A DNA stretch of 64,000 bases from Sulfidibacter corallicola (GTDB taxonomy: Bacteria > Acidobacteriota > Holophagae > Acanthopleuribacterales > Acanthopleuribacteraceae): NCBI RefSeq assembly GCF_017498545.1, contig NZ_CP071793.1, positions 5,667,001 through 5,731,000 on the forward strand, written 5' to 3'. Of the stretch, positions 7,971 to 17,493 are shown piece after piece. A program made the position numbers and the translations under genes. Every line of letters starts with the position of its first letter. Position 1 is the stretch's first letter. Under the pieces are notes generated by a model that saw only the letters and a list, made by a program, of their open reading frames with translations, ran no database searches and was not told the origin of the DNA.

Positions 7971-9374
7971 ATGGCCGGAATCCTCAACCACACCAATCGC
8001 GACTACGAGTCCATGCGCCGGGAGCTGCTCGACCGCGTCCCGCAGCTCACCGAGCGCTGGACCGATTTCAACCCTTCCGATCTCGGCGTCGTCCTGCTCG
8101 AACTGTTCGCTGGCGTTGGCGACATGTTGGCTTATTACATCGATGCCCAGATTTCAGAAGCGTTTCTGCCGACGGCGCGGCAACGACAGGCGATTATCAA
8201 CCTGTGCAAGCTCATCAGTTACCGTCTCGATGCGCCGGTCGCGGCCTCGACTGAGCTAACCTTCCTGCTCGGGGACCCGCTCGATTTCGACGTGGTCATT
8301 CCCAAAGGGGTCCGGTGCCGGGCTTACGTGGACCAGGAACAGATTCCCTTCGAAACCGTCGAGGCCACGACCATTTTCCGGGGGCAAACCCAGACGACCG
8401 TCGCCGCGCGGCAAGGCTGGCGGGAGTTGGTGTCCTTTGTCGGGACTGGTCTGCCGTGGCAGGAATACCGCCTGTCGGCCCGAGACGTCGCACAAGACAC
8501 CATCGCTGTCACCATCAACGGCGAAGTCTGGACAGAGGTGCTTCACTTCCAGGAGTCTGGCCGGGAGGATCGCCACTTTCGTACCGAAACGGACGCACTA
8601 GACACGACCAAGGTCGTCTTCGGCGACGGGATTCGTGGTGCGGCGCCTCCGGCTGGAACGGCCATCGGCATCGACTACCTGCGAACCCTGGGTGCGGCCG
8701 GGAACCTGGGTCGCAATCTGATCACCCAGTTGCAGGACACCATTCGGGCCAACGGCTCCTCGATCGGTGTATCCGTGGTCAACCACCAACCCGCCACAGG
8801 AGGGGCCAACCGTGAGACGCTGGAGTCGGCGAAGAAGCAAGCGCCTGCCGAGCTTCGAACGCTTTGGAAGGCCGTCACCAAGGAGGATTTCCAAGCGTTG
8901 GCCGAGGGCTTCCCTGGCGTGGCGAAGGCCCAGATTCTGGATGTGAACGACTGCGGCCATCACCACTACTTCACCGTGAACCTGGCAGTAGCCCCGAATG
9001 GTGGCGGTGCGCCATCGCAACTCTTGATGGACGATCTCGCTGCCTTCCTCGAATCTCGCAAATTGATCACGACCGAGATCACGCTGTACGAGCCGTTCTA
9101 CCGGCCGGTGAATATTGATGCCGAAGTGATCCCCTTGGCAGGCCAGGACCCGGACCTGGTCAAGCTGCGGGTCGAAGAGGCCCTGGCCGACTTTTTCCGG
9201 TTTGAGCGGGTCGGCTTCGGCCAGGACATTCACGTGTCCGACATCGTTGCGCTGATCGACAACCTGCGAGGTGTCAGCCATGTCCATCTGTTTTCACCGA
9301 GCGCGGACGTGGACATCCGAAACGGGCAGATCCCCGTGTTGGGTGAAGTCCAAATCACCATGGCAGGTGCTTGA
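7971..9374 (+). CDS. baseplate J-like protein (gp47/gpJ family)
   Basis: A 467-aa protein with J-family hallmarks: 'TDFNPSDLGVVLLELFAGVGDMLAYYIDAQISEAFL' (about 26-61), the central 'VVFGDGIRGAAPPAGTAIGIDYLRTLGAAGNLG', and 'ESAKKQAPAELRTLWKAVTKEDFQALAEGFPGVAKAQ'. Such proteins form wedge arms linking the hub periphery to the fibres. ATG 7971 has GGAGGG upstream, and its stop overlaps the next ATG. Confidence 0.92.
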   Translation: MAGILNHTNRDYESMRRELLDRVPQLTERWTDFNPSDLGVVLLELFAGVGDMLAYYIDAQISEAFLPTARQRQAIINLCKLISYRLDAPVAASTELTFLLGDPLDFDVVIPKGVRCRAYVDQEQIPFETVEATTIFRGQTQTTVAARQGWRELVSFVGTGLPWQEYRLSARDVAQDTIAVTINGEVWTEVLHFQESGREDRHFRTETDALDTTKVVFGDGIRGAAPPAGTAIGIDYLRTLGAAGNLGRNLITQLQDTIRANGSSIGVSVVNHQPATGGANRETLESAKKQAPAELRTLWKAVTKEDFQALAEGFPGVAKAQILDVNDCGHHHYFTVNLAVAPNGGGAPSQLLMDDLAAFLESRKLITTEITLYEPFYRPVNIDAEVIPLAGQDPDLVKLRVEEALADFFRFERVGFGQDIHVSDIVALIDNLRGVSHVHLFSPSADVDIRNGQIPVLGEVQITMAGA

Positions 9375-10960
9375 TGTCCTATTTCGAGGCAAAGCTCTGG
9401 GAACTCCTGCCGGACATCTACCGGCTCAATGACCCACATGGCGACCTGGCCGCGCTTCTGAAAAACGTCGGGATCACGCTCGACGAATTGAAGGAGCTGA
9501 TCGATCAGCTACCGGCAAAGTTTGATCTGGACAAAACGCCCGCTTCGTACGTGCCGCTGCTTGGCGAGCTGGTCGGCCATCGTTTCGCCGCGACCCAGGA
9601 TGTCGAGGCCCAACGTCGCGATATCCGAGAGGCCGTCGAATTCTATCGACGCAAGGGCACCGTCCCCGCCATTCATCGGGCTTTGGACCAAATTGGGTGG
9701 CAAGGGCGGATCCGAGAGACTTTCCGGGATGCAGCACGACTAAATCGGCGAGCCTCGATCAACCAGTCTCGGCTACCAGGCCGTATTTACAGCCTCGGTG
9801 TTTACCGCGTTGAAAGCGACAACCAGGTTCAAGGCCTCCGCGATGCCTTGGCCCCGCACCATCCCGCCGGAACCGCGACGTACTATCTGCAATGGTTGAG
9901 CACCTTGCTTTCCGCCGAACATCATTTCGAAGCATTCCTCAAACGGTTCATTCAAGGCGTTGCCTTCGTCGACCTGGACGAGACCTTCATCGTGAACCGC
10001 AACCCGCTCAATAGCGACCGGCACCTCACCCGCCAAAAGACGATCTGGGAACTGGTCCAGGTGACCAATAGCACGACGCTTCACCAGGGAATCGAAACCG
10101 GTGCCGTGTGTCGGAACCACTGGCATGCGCGCGGCACGCGATTTCGAACCAACCTGTCCGTGCTGAACCAAGGCCGCAAACTGCCCAACCTCTGGTTGAG
10201 CGAACGTCGCTCTGCGAGCTGCTGCCCGGTCGTCACCGAGGAAACGCGGCTCACCAACGACAAGCCCTCAATGCGCTTGGCCGGTCAAGCCTTGAACCAG
10301 GCTCGGCTTAACTGGATTCCTGCGCGGTGCGAGGTACGGTTCCAGCAAAAGGATCTGCTCTCAACGGCTAACCATCCAGAGCGTTCCAGCCAGGACGAAT
10401 CGAAAAGTTTGTCCCTGGTGAGCCAGGCCCTGCCGTCGCGGAGCTTCCGAACCGGGCACCATGCGCTGTCGGGGAATACCAAGCTACAGGGCGAGACCAG
10501 TCGCCAATCCGTCCTCATGTCGGTTCTGGCCGAGGCGACTTGGGCCGAGATCCAATCCGCTGGCGACCTGGTTCACCGCTGGCAGAAGCGGAGACCCGGT
10601 TTCGGCTTGAATGGGCGGACCTTGAACCAGGCACCCCTGACCAACGGGACGCTCACCGAGGATCGAGCCACGTTTTCCATCCGCGTCGACACCGGAGCCC
10701 CGCGAAAGCGTTTGGTCCAGCCGGTTGCACTAAACCGAGGGCGGCTGAATCGGTCAGGGCTCCGCCTTTCGCGCCAGCGAACCCTGCCGCTGCGTTTGGG
10801 GAGCATGGCCTTGAATCAAGCCGGATTCCAAATGACGGAACCAGCCATCGAGTGGCAGTTCCGGCAACGCGATGTCACCACCCAGGATACGGCAACCATT
10901 GATTCGGCAACCAACACCTTCACGGCCACCATCTGGCCCGAACCGAGGAGCGACACATGA
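9374..10960 (+). CDS. phage tail protein I-like wedge with repeat-rich C-terminal extension
   Basis: This 528-aa protein starts at ATG 9374 (TGATG overlap). Residues 1-175 match the gpI/TIGR02242-type tail domain (ELLPDIYRLND, PLLGELVGHRFAATQD, REAVEFYRRKGTVPAIHRALDQIGW). The remaining ~350 residues are unusual: short motifs of LNQ/LNR type recur (SVLNQGRKL, QALNQARLNW, RTLNQAPLTNG, VALNRGRLNRSGL, MALNQAGFQ) in an Arg-rich, Lys-poor background. The extension probably forms a beta-structured fibre attachment arm. Family members are usually about 200 residues. Confidence 0.8.
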   Translation: MSYFEAKLWELLPDIYRLNDPHGDLAALLKNVGITLDELKELIDQLPAKFDLDKTPASYVPLLGELVGHRFAATQDVEAQRRDIREAVEFYRRKGTVPAIHRALDQIGWQGRIRETFRDAARLNRRASINQSRLPGRIYSLGVYRVESDNQVQGLRDALAPHHPAGTATYYLQWLSTLLSAEHHFEAFLKRFIQGVAFVDLDETFIVNRNPLNSDRHLTRQKTIWELVQVTNSTTLHQGIETGAVCRNHWHARGTRFRTNLSVLNQGRKLPNLWLSERRSASCCPVVTEETRLTNDKPSMRLAGQALNQARLNWIPARCEVRFQQKDLLSTANHPERSSQDESKSLSLVSQALPSRSFRTGHHALSGNTKLQGETSRQSVLMSVLAEATWAEIQSAGDLVHRWQKRRPGFGLNGRTLNQAPLTNGTLTEDRATFSIRVDTGAPRKRLVQPVALNRGRLNRSGLRLSRQRTLPLRLGSMALNQAGFQMTEPAIEWQFRQRDVTTQDTATIDSATNTFTATIWPEPRSDT

Positions 10961-11550
10961 CTCTACATATATATATGGACGCAGCACTGACCGATCCCCT
11001 GTCGGAAGGCGACCTGTCCAACCCCGACCAGGACGTGTTCAACGGGACCGACGGCGATTCGAAGGATCGCCAGTTGTTCTTGGCGAACGAGTGGGCCACA
11101 TTGGCTCAAGCGCTGTCTATCGATGACGTGGTTCTAGAGCTGACCGCGCCTGGCTTCGCGAGCACGGAACTGATCGTCATCGGCGCCGAACAACTCCGCA
11201 TCGTGAACGGGGGCGGCACCTCCTCGCTCACCATCGAACGCGGCTACGGCGGCACTCAGCCAGCCGAGCATCAGGCGGGCGCCCTCGCCTATTCCGCCTA
11301 TGACTACAGCCAGATTCAGGTGCAGGTCACCGACACGGCCGAAACCGATGAATCGTCATGGGTCCGCCTGGCCGCTTCCCAAGAGCACCTCGACAGCGCC
11401 GACCCTGGTGCCAGTGTCGATTTGGGGCCCAAAAACTATTCCGCCTCGCTGTCCTTTTGGCGGCGCATCACCGTTCCTGCCGGGACACCTGTGCAGAACA
11501 AGACAGATCTCAAACTGCGCGTCACCGCCATGGAAAGTCCGATTCTCTAA
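10957..11550 (+). CDS. tail-cluster structural protein, unknown
   Basis: A 197-aa acidic beta-rich protein that starts in an ATGA overlap with the previous gene. 'VLELTAPGFASTELIVIGAEQLRIVNGGGTSSLTIERGYGGTQPAEHQAGALAY' looks like a jelly-roll or tail-needle attachment strand set. It is rich in Asp, Ser and Thr with no Cys. Position suggests fibre or collar. Not recognised further. Confidence 0.5.
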   Translation: MTLHIYMDAALTDPLSEGDLSNPDQDVFNGTDGDSKDRQLFLANEWATLAQALSIDDVVLELTAPGFASTELIVIGAEQLRIVNGGGTSSLTIERGYGGTQPAEHQAGALAYSAYDYSQIQVQVTDTAETDESSWVRLAASQEHLDSADPGASVDLGPKNYSASLSFWRRITVPAGTPVQNKTDLKLRVTAMESPIL

Positions 11551-11588
11551 TCCTTCAAACCAGTCAGAGCCAAGAGGAGTCACATACC

Positions 11589-12572
11589 ATGGCCTACCAC
11601 AGCACAGCGGGCACCGCGCAAAACTCACGGGACCTAATGACCATCCTGCGTCAATACCTGACCGATACCGTGGGGTGGACCCTCCACGACAGCCAGAATG
11701 ATGCCTCGCCCTACTTCGTCGTGACCGCCACCGGCGAAAGTGGAAAGGAAGACATTTACCTCTATGTGTCCGATGACAACAACGCCAATCGATTGGGCGT
11801 GCGCGCCTATCACTATTGGAACCAGGCGAGCCATCAGGGGACCAAGCCAGCCTACAACAGCAGCTACACCTACATTCGCACTTCGGACGGGACACCGTTC
11901 CTCTACTGGATCTTCGCCGACCTGGACCACTGGTTCCTCGTCACCAAGCTGGGCGCCACCTACTACGGCCAATACTCCGGCCTGATCTCCCGGTTCTGGT
12001 CGGGCGAGGTTGCGGTGGCCCAGTCGACCTTGGATACAGGCACCGAGGTGGTGGCCCAAGTGGATGACGCCAACCATTTCGAAATCGGGAAGCCCTACCT
12101 CATCCGAGACAACGTCGACATCGAACGCGTCGAGGTTACCGCGATCGACACGGCCAGCACGCCCCACACCGTGACCCTGGCCAATGTATCCAGATCGTTT
12201 GTGGTCGGGTCCAAAATCGGAGAAGATCCGGCGCCCTTGATCGTGGGGAGCAACGACTCCCCGAGCCGGTTTTATGCGACGAACCGGTTCGACGGTTACA
12301 GCGGCAACAGCAGCCATCAGGGTGAATGTAAGGCGGCCGATGGTGGCCTTGCCGGGTCGAGCAATCACGACAAGCGCTACGGCCTGACGGTCATGTACCC
12401 CTGGCTGACGGCCCACACCAGCCAAGGCTACAACGAGCTTCGCGGCCAGTTAATCGAGGTCTATTCCGTTGGGTCGACCAACTTGGACTCTGAGGACGTG
12501 ATCCAGCAGGGGACCGAGACCTTCCGCGTGTTCAACCTCAGCAGCGCCGGTTTCTGCGCGGTTCGGGAGTAG
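11589..12572 (+). CDS. probable tail fibre/receptor-binding protein
   Basis: This 327-aa protein starts at ATG 11589 behind AGAGGAG; longer in-frame extensions lie inside the previous gene and are rejected. It is rich in aromatic residues, Tyr/Trp and Gly (YHYWNQASHQGTKPAY, FLYWIFADLDHWFLV, YYGQYSGLISRFW), as carbohydrate-binding fibre heads often are. The N terminus (SRDLMTILRQYLTD, YFVVTATGESGKEDIYLYV) resembles phage proteins that start with a short helical adaptor. No catalytic motif is visible. Confidence 0.5.
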   Translation: MAYHSTAGTAQNSRDLMTILRQYLTDTVGWTLHDSQNDASPYFVVTATGESGKEDIYLYVSDDNNANRLGVRAYHYWNQASHQGTKPAYNSSYTYIRTSDGTPFLYWIFADLDHWFLVTKLGATYYGQYSGLISRFWSGEVAVAQSTLDTGTEVVAQVDDANHFEIGKPYLIRDNVDIERVEVTAIDTASTPHTVTLANVSRSFVVGSKIGEDPAPLIVGSNDSPSRFYATNRFDGYSGNSSHQGECKAADGGLAGSSNHDKRYGLTVMYPWLTAHTSQGYNELRGQLIEVYSVGSTNLDSEDVIQQGTETFRVFNLSSAGFCAVRE

Positions 12573-12576
12573 CCAT

Positions 12577-12702
12577 ATGCCCACCAAGCAAGGGGTCACT
12601 CTTCCTATCCGCACAGAAACGGGACAGCGGATTCCCGCGTTCAGAGCGCCGCGTCCGGTCCAACAGGGGCGTCCGCTCGACGGGAGGCTGAACCGTGCCT
12701 GA
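12577..12702 (+). CDS. 41-aa basic peptide in the fibre operon
   Basis: A short frame with GGGAG seven bases before ATG 12577. Its stop overlaps the GTG of the following gene by 8 bases. The peptide is Pro/Arg/Gln-rich (PIRTETGQRIPAFRAPRPVQ) and its N terminus echoes the start of the next protein (PVLRSGKRSPRFR). Overlap on one side and tight spacing on the other support translation, but there is no homology evidence. Confidence 0.45.
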   Translation: MPTKQGVTLPIRTETGQRIPAFRAPRPVQQGRPLDGRLNRA

Positions 12703-13297
12703 GTCACCAGGCGTGCGGTTTCTTCCCGTGCTGCGCTCTGGGAAGCGATCGCCGCGGTTTCGATTGAACCGGCCGATTGCGCCGGCATCCACTTTCGAGA
12801 TGCTGGGCCAATCACAGGAGGTTCCTGAACCCGAACGCCAAATCAGCATCGATTCGGATCTTCAGTTGTCGGTGTCTCGACCTGTCGCGGTGGCGCCGGA
12901 TCTCGTTTTGACCATTTTGCGGCCAACCGTATTGCAAGTCGACCTTCGTGCGGTTGTGTCGGGGCTCCAGTCGACAGCAATCGATACCAGCTTGGCGGTT
13001 TATGGTGTGACGCAGGTGGTGGGCGATCTGGTCTGTCGGGTCCAGCAAGGGATGGTGCCCTTCGTGGCTGACATCCTCGTCGACGTCCGGCTTCCCGAGT
13101 CTCGGTTTTCCGATCTCCACTTGGTCATTGGCGCGCGTAGGCGCTGGGCCTTGGACAGCCAACAATTCGTGACTGGAAGGCTGGTACTTGAAGCCGACAC
13201 CACCTGCGAAATCGGGACTTTCAGAACCATCCGAATCGATACCCATCAAACCGTATACCGCGTGGTCCTCCATGAGGAACACGAGATCCAAACCTGA
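12695..13297 (+). CDS. tail-cluster structural protein, unknown
   Basis: A 200-aa protein with GTG start and GGGAGG upstream. After a basic N terminus it is almost all beta-strand, with alternating hydrophobics and a loose repeat of 'LVLTILRPTVLQVDLRAVV / LVCRVQQGMVPFVADILVDV / LVLEADTTCEIGTFRTIRI' type. No known motif is seen. Likely fibre or fibre-associated. Confidence 0.45.
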   Translation: MPESPGVRFLPVLRSGKRSPRFRLNRPIAPASTFEMLGQSQEVPEPERQISIDSDLQLSVSRPVAVAPDLVLTILRPTVLQVDLRAVVSGLQSTAIDTSLAVYGVTQVVGDLVCRVQQGMVPFVADILVDVRLPESRFSDLHLVIGARRRWALDSQQFVTGRLVLEADTTCEIGTFRTIRIDTHQTVYRVVLHEEHEIQT

Positions 13298-13308
13298 AAG
13301 GAGCCTTT

Positions 13309-13842
13309 GTGCCACTTGGACTCATCACCCGTGCGGGCCGGATCCTGACTGCCCGCCTTCTTTTGGGCGATCCCATCGATGGATTGACCCACTGCGCCAT
13401 CGGCGACGGTGACGCCACGTTCACCGATCCACTCAATCCGCCGGCGCCGGAGATCGACCAAACCAGCCTGCGACATGAGCGGGCGCGGAAACGCTACTAC
13501 AAACGGACCTTTCTCAAGGAAGACCCGGAAGGTGTGTTGCGCGTCAATGGGATCCGGTACCTCGAAACCACCGAGCAAACCCAGACCATCGGTGTGTTTT
13601 TCCGCTTCGAAGAGCACGAAGCCAACGGCATCACCATCCGTGAGTACGGCTTCTTCGGCGGGGCGGTGACCTATGCCGACGGGCACCAGGATGCCTTGGC
13701 GCTTGATGGCGTCCATCACCCCGACACCAATCCAACCGGCCAGGTTCAAAACCCTGGCTATTTGTATGAGTTGAAACACATCCCCGATTTCACCAAGACG
13801 TCCGACACGCGCGTGGAGCTGGTCGGCGTCATCAAAGTTTGA
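13309..13842 (+). CDS. tail-collar-fibre-like protein
   Basis: This 177-aa protein has a GTG start. Its N terminus (LITRAGRILTARLLLGDPIDGLTHCAIGDGDATFTDP) follows the pattern 'T.AG...la..l..g..i....iGdG' seen at the start of phage tail-collar fibre proteins (DUF3751-like). The middle 'ITIREYGFFGGAVTYADG' is also typical of that group. It may be the adaptor that attaches the large fibre that follows. Family call is by pattern only. Confidence 0.55.
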   Translation: MPLGLITRAGRILTARLLLGDPIDGLTHCAIGDGDATFTDPLNPPAPEIDQTSLRHERARKRYYKRTFLKEDPEGVLRVNGIRYLETTEQTQTIGVFFRFEEHEANGITIREYGFFGGAVTYADGHQDALALDGVHHPDTNPTGQVQNPGYLYELKHIPDFTKTSDTRVELVGVIKV

Positions 13843-13853
13843 TGGAGTAGTGC

Positions 13854-16800
13854 ATGTCGATTTCCAGACAGACGTTTGATCCCGAGAAGAATTACAAGGC
13901 GGTTCGATTCCATCAGGATCGCGATCTTTTGGATTCGGAGTTGAACGAACTCCAGTCCTTGGCCAGCCATGAGCAACGCAAACTCGCGGACGCTATCTTT
14001 GCCGAAGGCGCGATTATTTCCGGCCTGACGGTTACCAAGGCGAGCCATGTTCTGACGCTGGCGCCTGGTGTGGTTTACCTGCAAGGGCGCATCGAGGCCG
14101 TGCCTGGCGCGGCGCTCACCTTCGATCCCGCCAAAGACACGGGCGTCGATTATGTGTGGGTTGAGCTTCTGAAGTACGAATATGGGTTCAACCAGGATTC
14201 GACCTTGATCAACCCGGCAACCGGAGAACCTACCGCGGAGCGTGAGAAATGGGTTTTGCGATTGTCCGAAAGGAACACGTCCGGAGATTCGCTTCCGACC
14301 CATGCGACCGGCCGCCATATCTTGCCCGTTTACAAGTTCGACCGAGCCGATGGTTCGGTGACGCTGGTCGTGAAGCACAAGAACCAACTTGTTCTGGAAG
14401 ACCTTGTCGGAACGCTACCCGGTGACCGAATTCGCGTTTCCTCGATCACGGAATCGCAACTGTCCTTCAAGGCCGCCGAGGGGATGAATTCGTTGCTGGA
14501 CAACATGGCCGAACGGACCCATGACCAAGCGGGAAGCTATCTGGTTTCCGGGTTCGATGCCCAAGTGGGTGAGGCCGACAGCGATCATGTTACCGTGATG
14601 ACGAATGCTGGACGCGCCTATATCCGCGGCTTTCGCCTCCAAAGGGACCTTCCGAGCCATACCCTCGTTCCGGTTTCGAAGGCGGATAAGCGTGTGCGCG
14701 GTGAGCAAAAGACCTACAACGGCACAACCCGCCGATATCCACTCAACAGCGTGCCCCTGAAATCAACCGTTCAGGTGGAGGCGATTGTCGAGACGACTCA
14801 AAACGTCACGAGGGGCAGTGTCGCCGGCGGAGAGGACCTTCTTTCGCCGAACCCCGTGGTGACTGTTCTCGAGGTGAGTCAAGGTGCGACCGTATTCCAG
14901 CCCGGAACGGATTGGAACCAGTCGGGGAACTTCGTCGATTGGACAGGAAACGGGAGCGAACCCGGCATCGGGACAACTTACACCGTTCGTTGGACATATA
15001 CGCGTCAAATGGAACGCGACGTCGACTATACCGATGGTGGATGGTTTGGGCGGGCTGACTATCCCGGCGCGGGCCTTTACCACTATCTCGTGACGGTTCG
15101 CGACTCCCAGGGGGAATCTGGTTTCGTCGCCGCCAATGTGGTCACGCGAACCGCTCCGGTTGGCGGGATCAATGCGCTGTCATGGCTGCCCGTCAACGGT
15201 GCCACCGGATACCGAATTTATCGCGGATCAGGTGCAATAGAAGCAGATCAGTTCGGACTGTTGGTCGAACTTCCGCCAGGTGTGACGCGGTTTGAAGACG
15301 ATGGCGTTGAAGACACTTCGAGCCAGGTTCCGCTAAGCGTTCCTACCTCGCCCGCGATCATGTCGCGAGTACAACTCCAGAGTGGGAATACGGACGTGAT
15401 CAACTTCGGCCGCGCTGATCGTGGGCAGAAACCCGTTCATGGTTCCAATTGCAGCGTGGACTACGATTACTTCCAAGGAAGGATCGACGTCCTTTATGCG
15501 ACCGCGTCGGCGATCAAACGCTTGGAAGGTCCGCCCTCCGACGATCCAAAAATGCCGGTTTTGCCGGACGGTGCGTTAGGGCTCACCGCGATTCATTGCC
15601 CACCAGACAGCGCGGCAATGACTGCGAGAAACTTTGGCTTGCGACGGATCACCATGGACCAGATTCACGACCTGATTCGGGATGTCGAACAGCTCAAATA
15701 CAACGACGCAAAAAACCAAATGAACGCAGATCTTTCGCATCGTGATGAGGGCCAGAAAAAGGGAATCTACGCCGACGATTTCTCAAACGAGTCTCAAAGC
15801 GATGTGTATCATCCCGAATGGTCGGCCCGAGTGGATACGGTCGGCCGAGTGGTCGCGCCACCGCGAACAACGGTGTCCCACGCGCTTCAAGTTGACACCG
15901 TTCGTTCTACCGTTGAGCTTCACGGGTCGCTCGCCTTGCTTCCTGGTGAGGAAACGGTTCTTGTGGAACAGGCGGATTGGAGCGAGTCCAGGAACATCAA
16001 CCCCTTCGCTGCATATGAAGCACCTTCACCTATTTTTTCGGTTACCCCGAGTGTGGGTCGTCGCGGTTCGACCTTGGTGACTGTTACTGCCAGCTTTTTT
16101 CCGCCAAATGTTTCGGCCTCCGTGCGGTGTTCGGGAATTGTGGTGGCGGATGGGGTGATGACGGACGCAGTGGGACGGATGACCGCGAGCTTTATCATTC
16201 CTGTTGATGCCCCGACAGGGAATCGGCGGGTATCTGTGTCTGACGGGACAAGGGGCGCAAGTGCGCCTTTGGAAATCAACGGTCCGACCGATATCGCGCG
16301 AATCGACCGTGTGGTCATCGATCCCGAGTTCCAAGAAACTCGCATCGTCCGGCGCTCTGTTCGGGACCGTGTCTGGACAACCCGCTTTCAACCCTCAAAG
16401 CAGGACCCATTGGCGCAGACCTTCAGTGTTTCGCAAAACCGAGTCATCACTGCCGTCGGCGTTTGGTTTGCCGCGAAGGATCCGACCATTCCGGTCACTG
16501 TTCAAGTTCGAGGGGTCACCACCGGTCTTCCGAACGACCAAATCCTCGCAGAGAAAGTGGTTGCTCCCTCCGAGATCACTACAGGAACCGAGACCAAGGT
16601 GACTTTCGACGACCCGGTCTATGCCGAAGCGAACACGTCCTATGCAGTGGTGCTTCTGACCCACAGCAGCAGCTACCAAGTGCAGGTGGCGACGTTGGGC
16701 CAAATGTCTCAATTGGGCGACCGCGGGATCATCACCAGCCAGGCATATCCGGCCGGCGTATTGTTGGAGTCGAGCAATGCCGAATCCTGGGTTCCCTTGA

Positions 16801-17432
16801 ACGCATCGGATCTTCGCTGCTCGATCTACGGGCAAGCGTTCGAGCCAAACGGTGAAATCTGGTTCCATCCAATCACAGGTGTGAGCTTGAGCAATTTGAA
16901 CCTCGATGAGTTCAGTCACATTCCCGAGGGGACATCCATCGCTTGGGAATACTCGCTCGATGGTGGAACCACTTGGGATGCGTTGGTGCCTGCCGAGGAA
17001 GAGCGATTGCCGAACCTGGCCACACAAATCCTTGTTCGCGCGAAGCTGACTCGGGCTGCGGCGTTGGTCGGCGAAAGCCCCGCTTTGGTTTTCGGCGATG
17101 TGGCTCTGGTGGGCTACCTCAATGAGGGTTCGGGAACTTATGTGACTCGGGAGAACACCGTGACGCAAGGGATAGAGGCATCAAAGGTGTATGCCGAAAT
17201 GAACATCCCAAGCGGAACCACGATCATCTGGTTCTCAAGTAACGACGGCGGCGGGTCTTGGGAGGAGATGACCTTAGAGGAGACTCGGCAGGTCACCCAC
17301 CAATGGACCGAATACACCTACTCCGTCACGTTCGCCGATCCGTCAGGCCGGGAAATCCGGTACAAGGCGGAAATGGTTGGTACGGCTTTGACCGGTCCTA
17401 GAATTCATCGAATTGGGGCGACGTTGAGCTGA
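13854..17432 (+). CDS. 1192-aa DUF4815-type tail fibre/adhesin
   Basis: The largest gene of the cluster. The N-terminal ~300 residues (RQTFDPEKNYKAVRFHQDRDLLDSELNELQSLASHEQRKLADAIF...) match the DUF4815 family of phage structural proteins that open large multidomain fibres. Residues ~400-480 contain a fibronectin-III-like segment (YHYLVTVRDSQGESG...WLPVNGATGYRIYRGSG) and ~720-800 an IPT/Ig-like domain (PIFSVTPSVGRRGSTLVTVTASFFPP). The C-terminal ~350 residues look like a host-binding beta-sandwich array. GGAG lies before the ATG. It ends the tail operon and is followed by a terminator hairpin. Confidence 0.7.
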   Translation: MSISRQTFDPEKNYKAVRFHQDRDLLDSELNELQSLASHEQRKLADAIFAEGAIISGLTVTKASHVLTLAPGVVYLQGRIEAVPGAALTFDPAKDTGVDYVWVELLKYEYGFNQDSTLINPATGEPTAEREKWVLRLSERNTSGDSLPTHATGRHILPVYKFDRADGSVTLVVKHKNQLVLEDLVGTLPGDRIRVSSITESQLSFKAAEGMNSLLDNMAERTHDQAGSYLVSGFDAQVGEADSDHVTVMTNAGRAYIRGFRLQRDLPSHTLVPVSKADKRVRGEQKTYNGTTRRYPLNSVPLKSTVQVEAIVETTQNVTRGSVAGGEDLLSPNPVVTVLEVSQGATVFQPGTDWNQSGNFVDWTGNGSEPGIGTTYTVRWTYTRQMERDVDYTDGGWFGRADYPGAGLYHYLVTVRDSQGESGFVAANVVTRTAPVGGINALSWLPVNGATGYRIYRGSGAIEADQFGLLVELPPGVTRFEDDGVEDTSSQVPLSVPTSPAIMSRVQLQSGNTDVINFGRADRGQKPVHGSNCSVDYDYFQGRIDVLYATASAIKRLEGPPSDDPKMPVLPDGALGLTAIHCPPDSAAMTARNFGLRRITMDQIHDLIRDVEQLKYNDAKNQMNADLSHRDEGQKKGIYADDFSNESQSDVYHPEWSARVDTVGRVVAPPRTTVSHALQVDTVRSTVELHGSLALLPGEETVLVEQADWSESRNINPFAAYEAPSPIFSVTPSVGRRGSTLVTVTASFFPPNVSASVRCSGIVVADGVMTDAVGRMTASFIIPVDAPTGNRRVSVSDGTRGASAPLEINGPTDIARIDRVVIDPEFQETRIVRRSVRDRVWTTRFQPSKQDPLAQTFSVSQNRVITAVGVWFAAKDPTIPVTVQVRGVTTGLPNDQILAEKVVAPSEITTGTETKVTFDDPVYAEANTSYAVVLLTHSSSYQVQVATLGQMSQLGDRGIITSQAYPAGVLLESSNAESWVPLNASDLRCSIYGQAFEPNGEIWFHPITGVSLSNLNLDEFSHIPEGTSIAWEYSLDGGTTWDALVPAEEERLPNLATQILVRAKLTRAAALVGESPALVFGDVALVGYLNEGSGTYVTRENTVTQGIEASKVYAEMNIPSGTTIIWFSSNDGGGSWEEMTLEETRQVTHQWTEYTYSVTFADPSGREIRYKAEMVGTALTGPRIHRIGATLS

Positions 17433-17442
17433 AGGAGAAAGT

Positions 17443-17454
17443 ATGGAAATCTAG
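17443..17454 (+). other. three-codon ORF behind a strong ribosome site
   Basis: Eleven bases after the fibre stop, AAGGAG is followed by ATG GAA ATC TAG. It may be the stub of a lost gene or a minimal leader. No further coding is seen up to the terminator. Confidence 0.3.
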
Positions 17455-17493
17455 AAATGGGGGTGCCTAAAGACCGCATTAAAAGGCTTAGAT

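Noticed and set aside
1764..17432. Type VI secretion system
   Set aside because: PAAR and spike are present but no TssB/C, TssJLM, TssK or ClpV; gpD, gpJ, gpI and M15/holin-like genes are phage-tail type.
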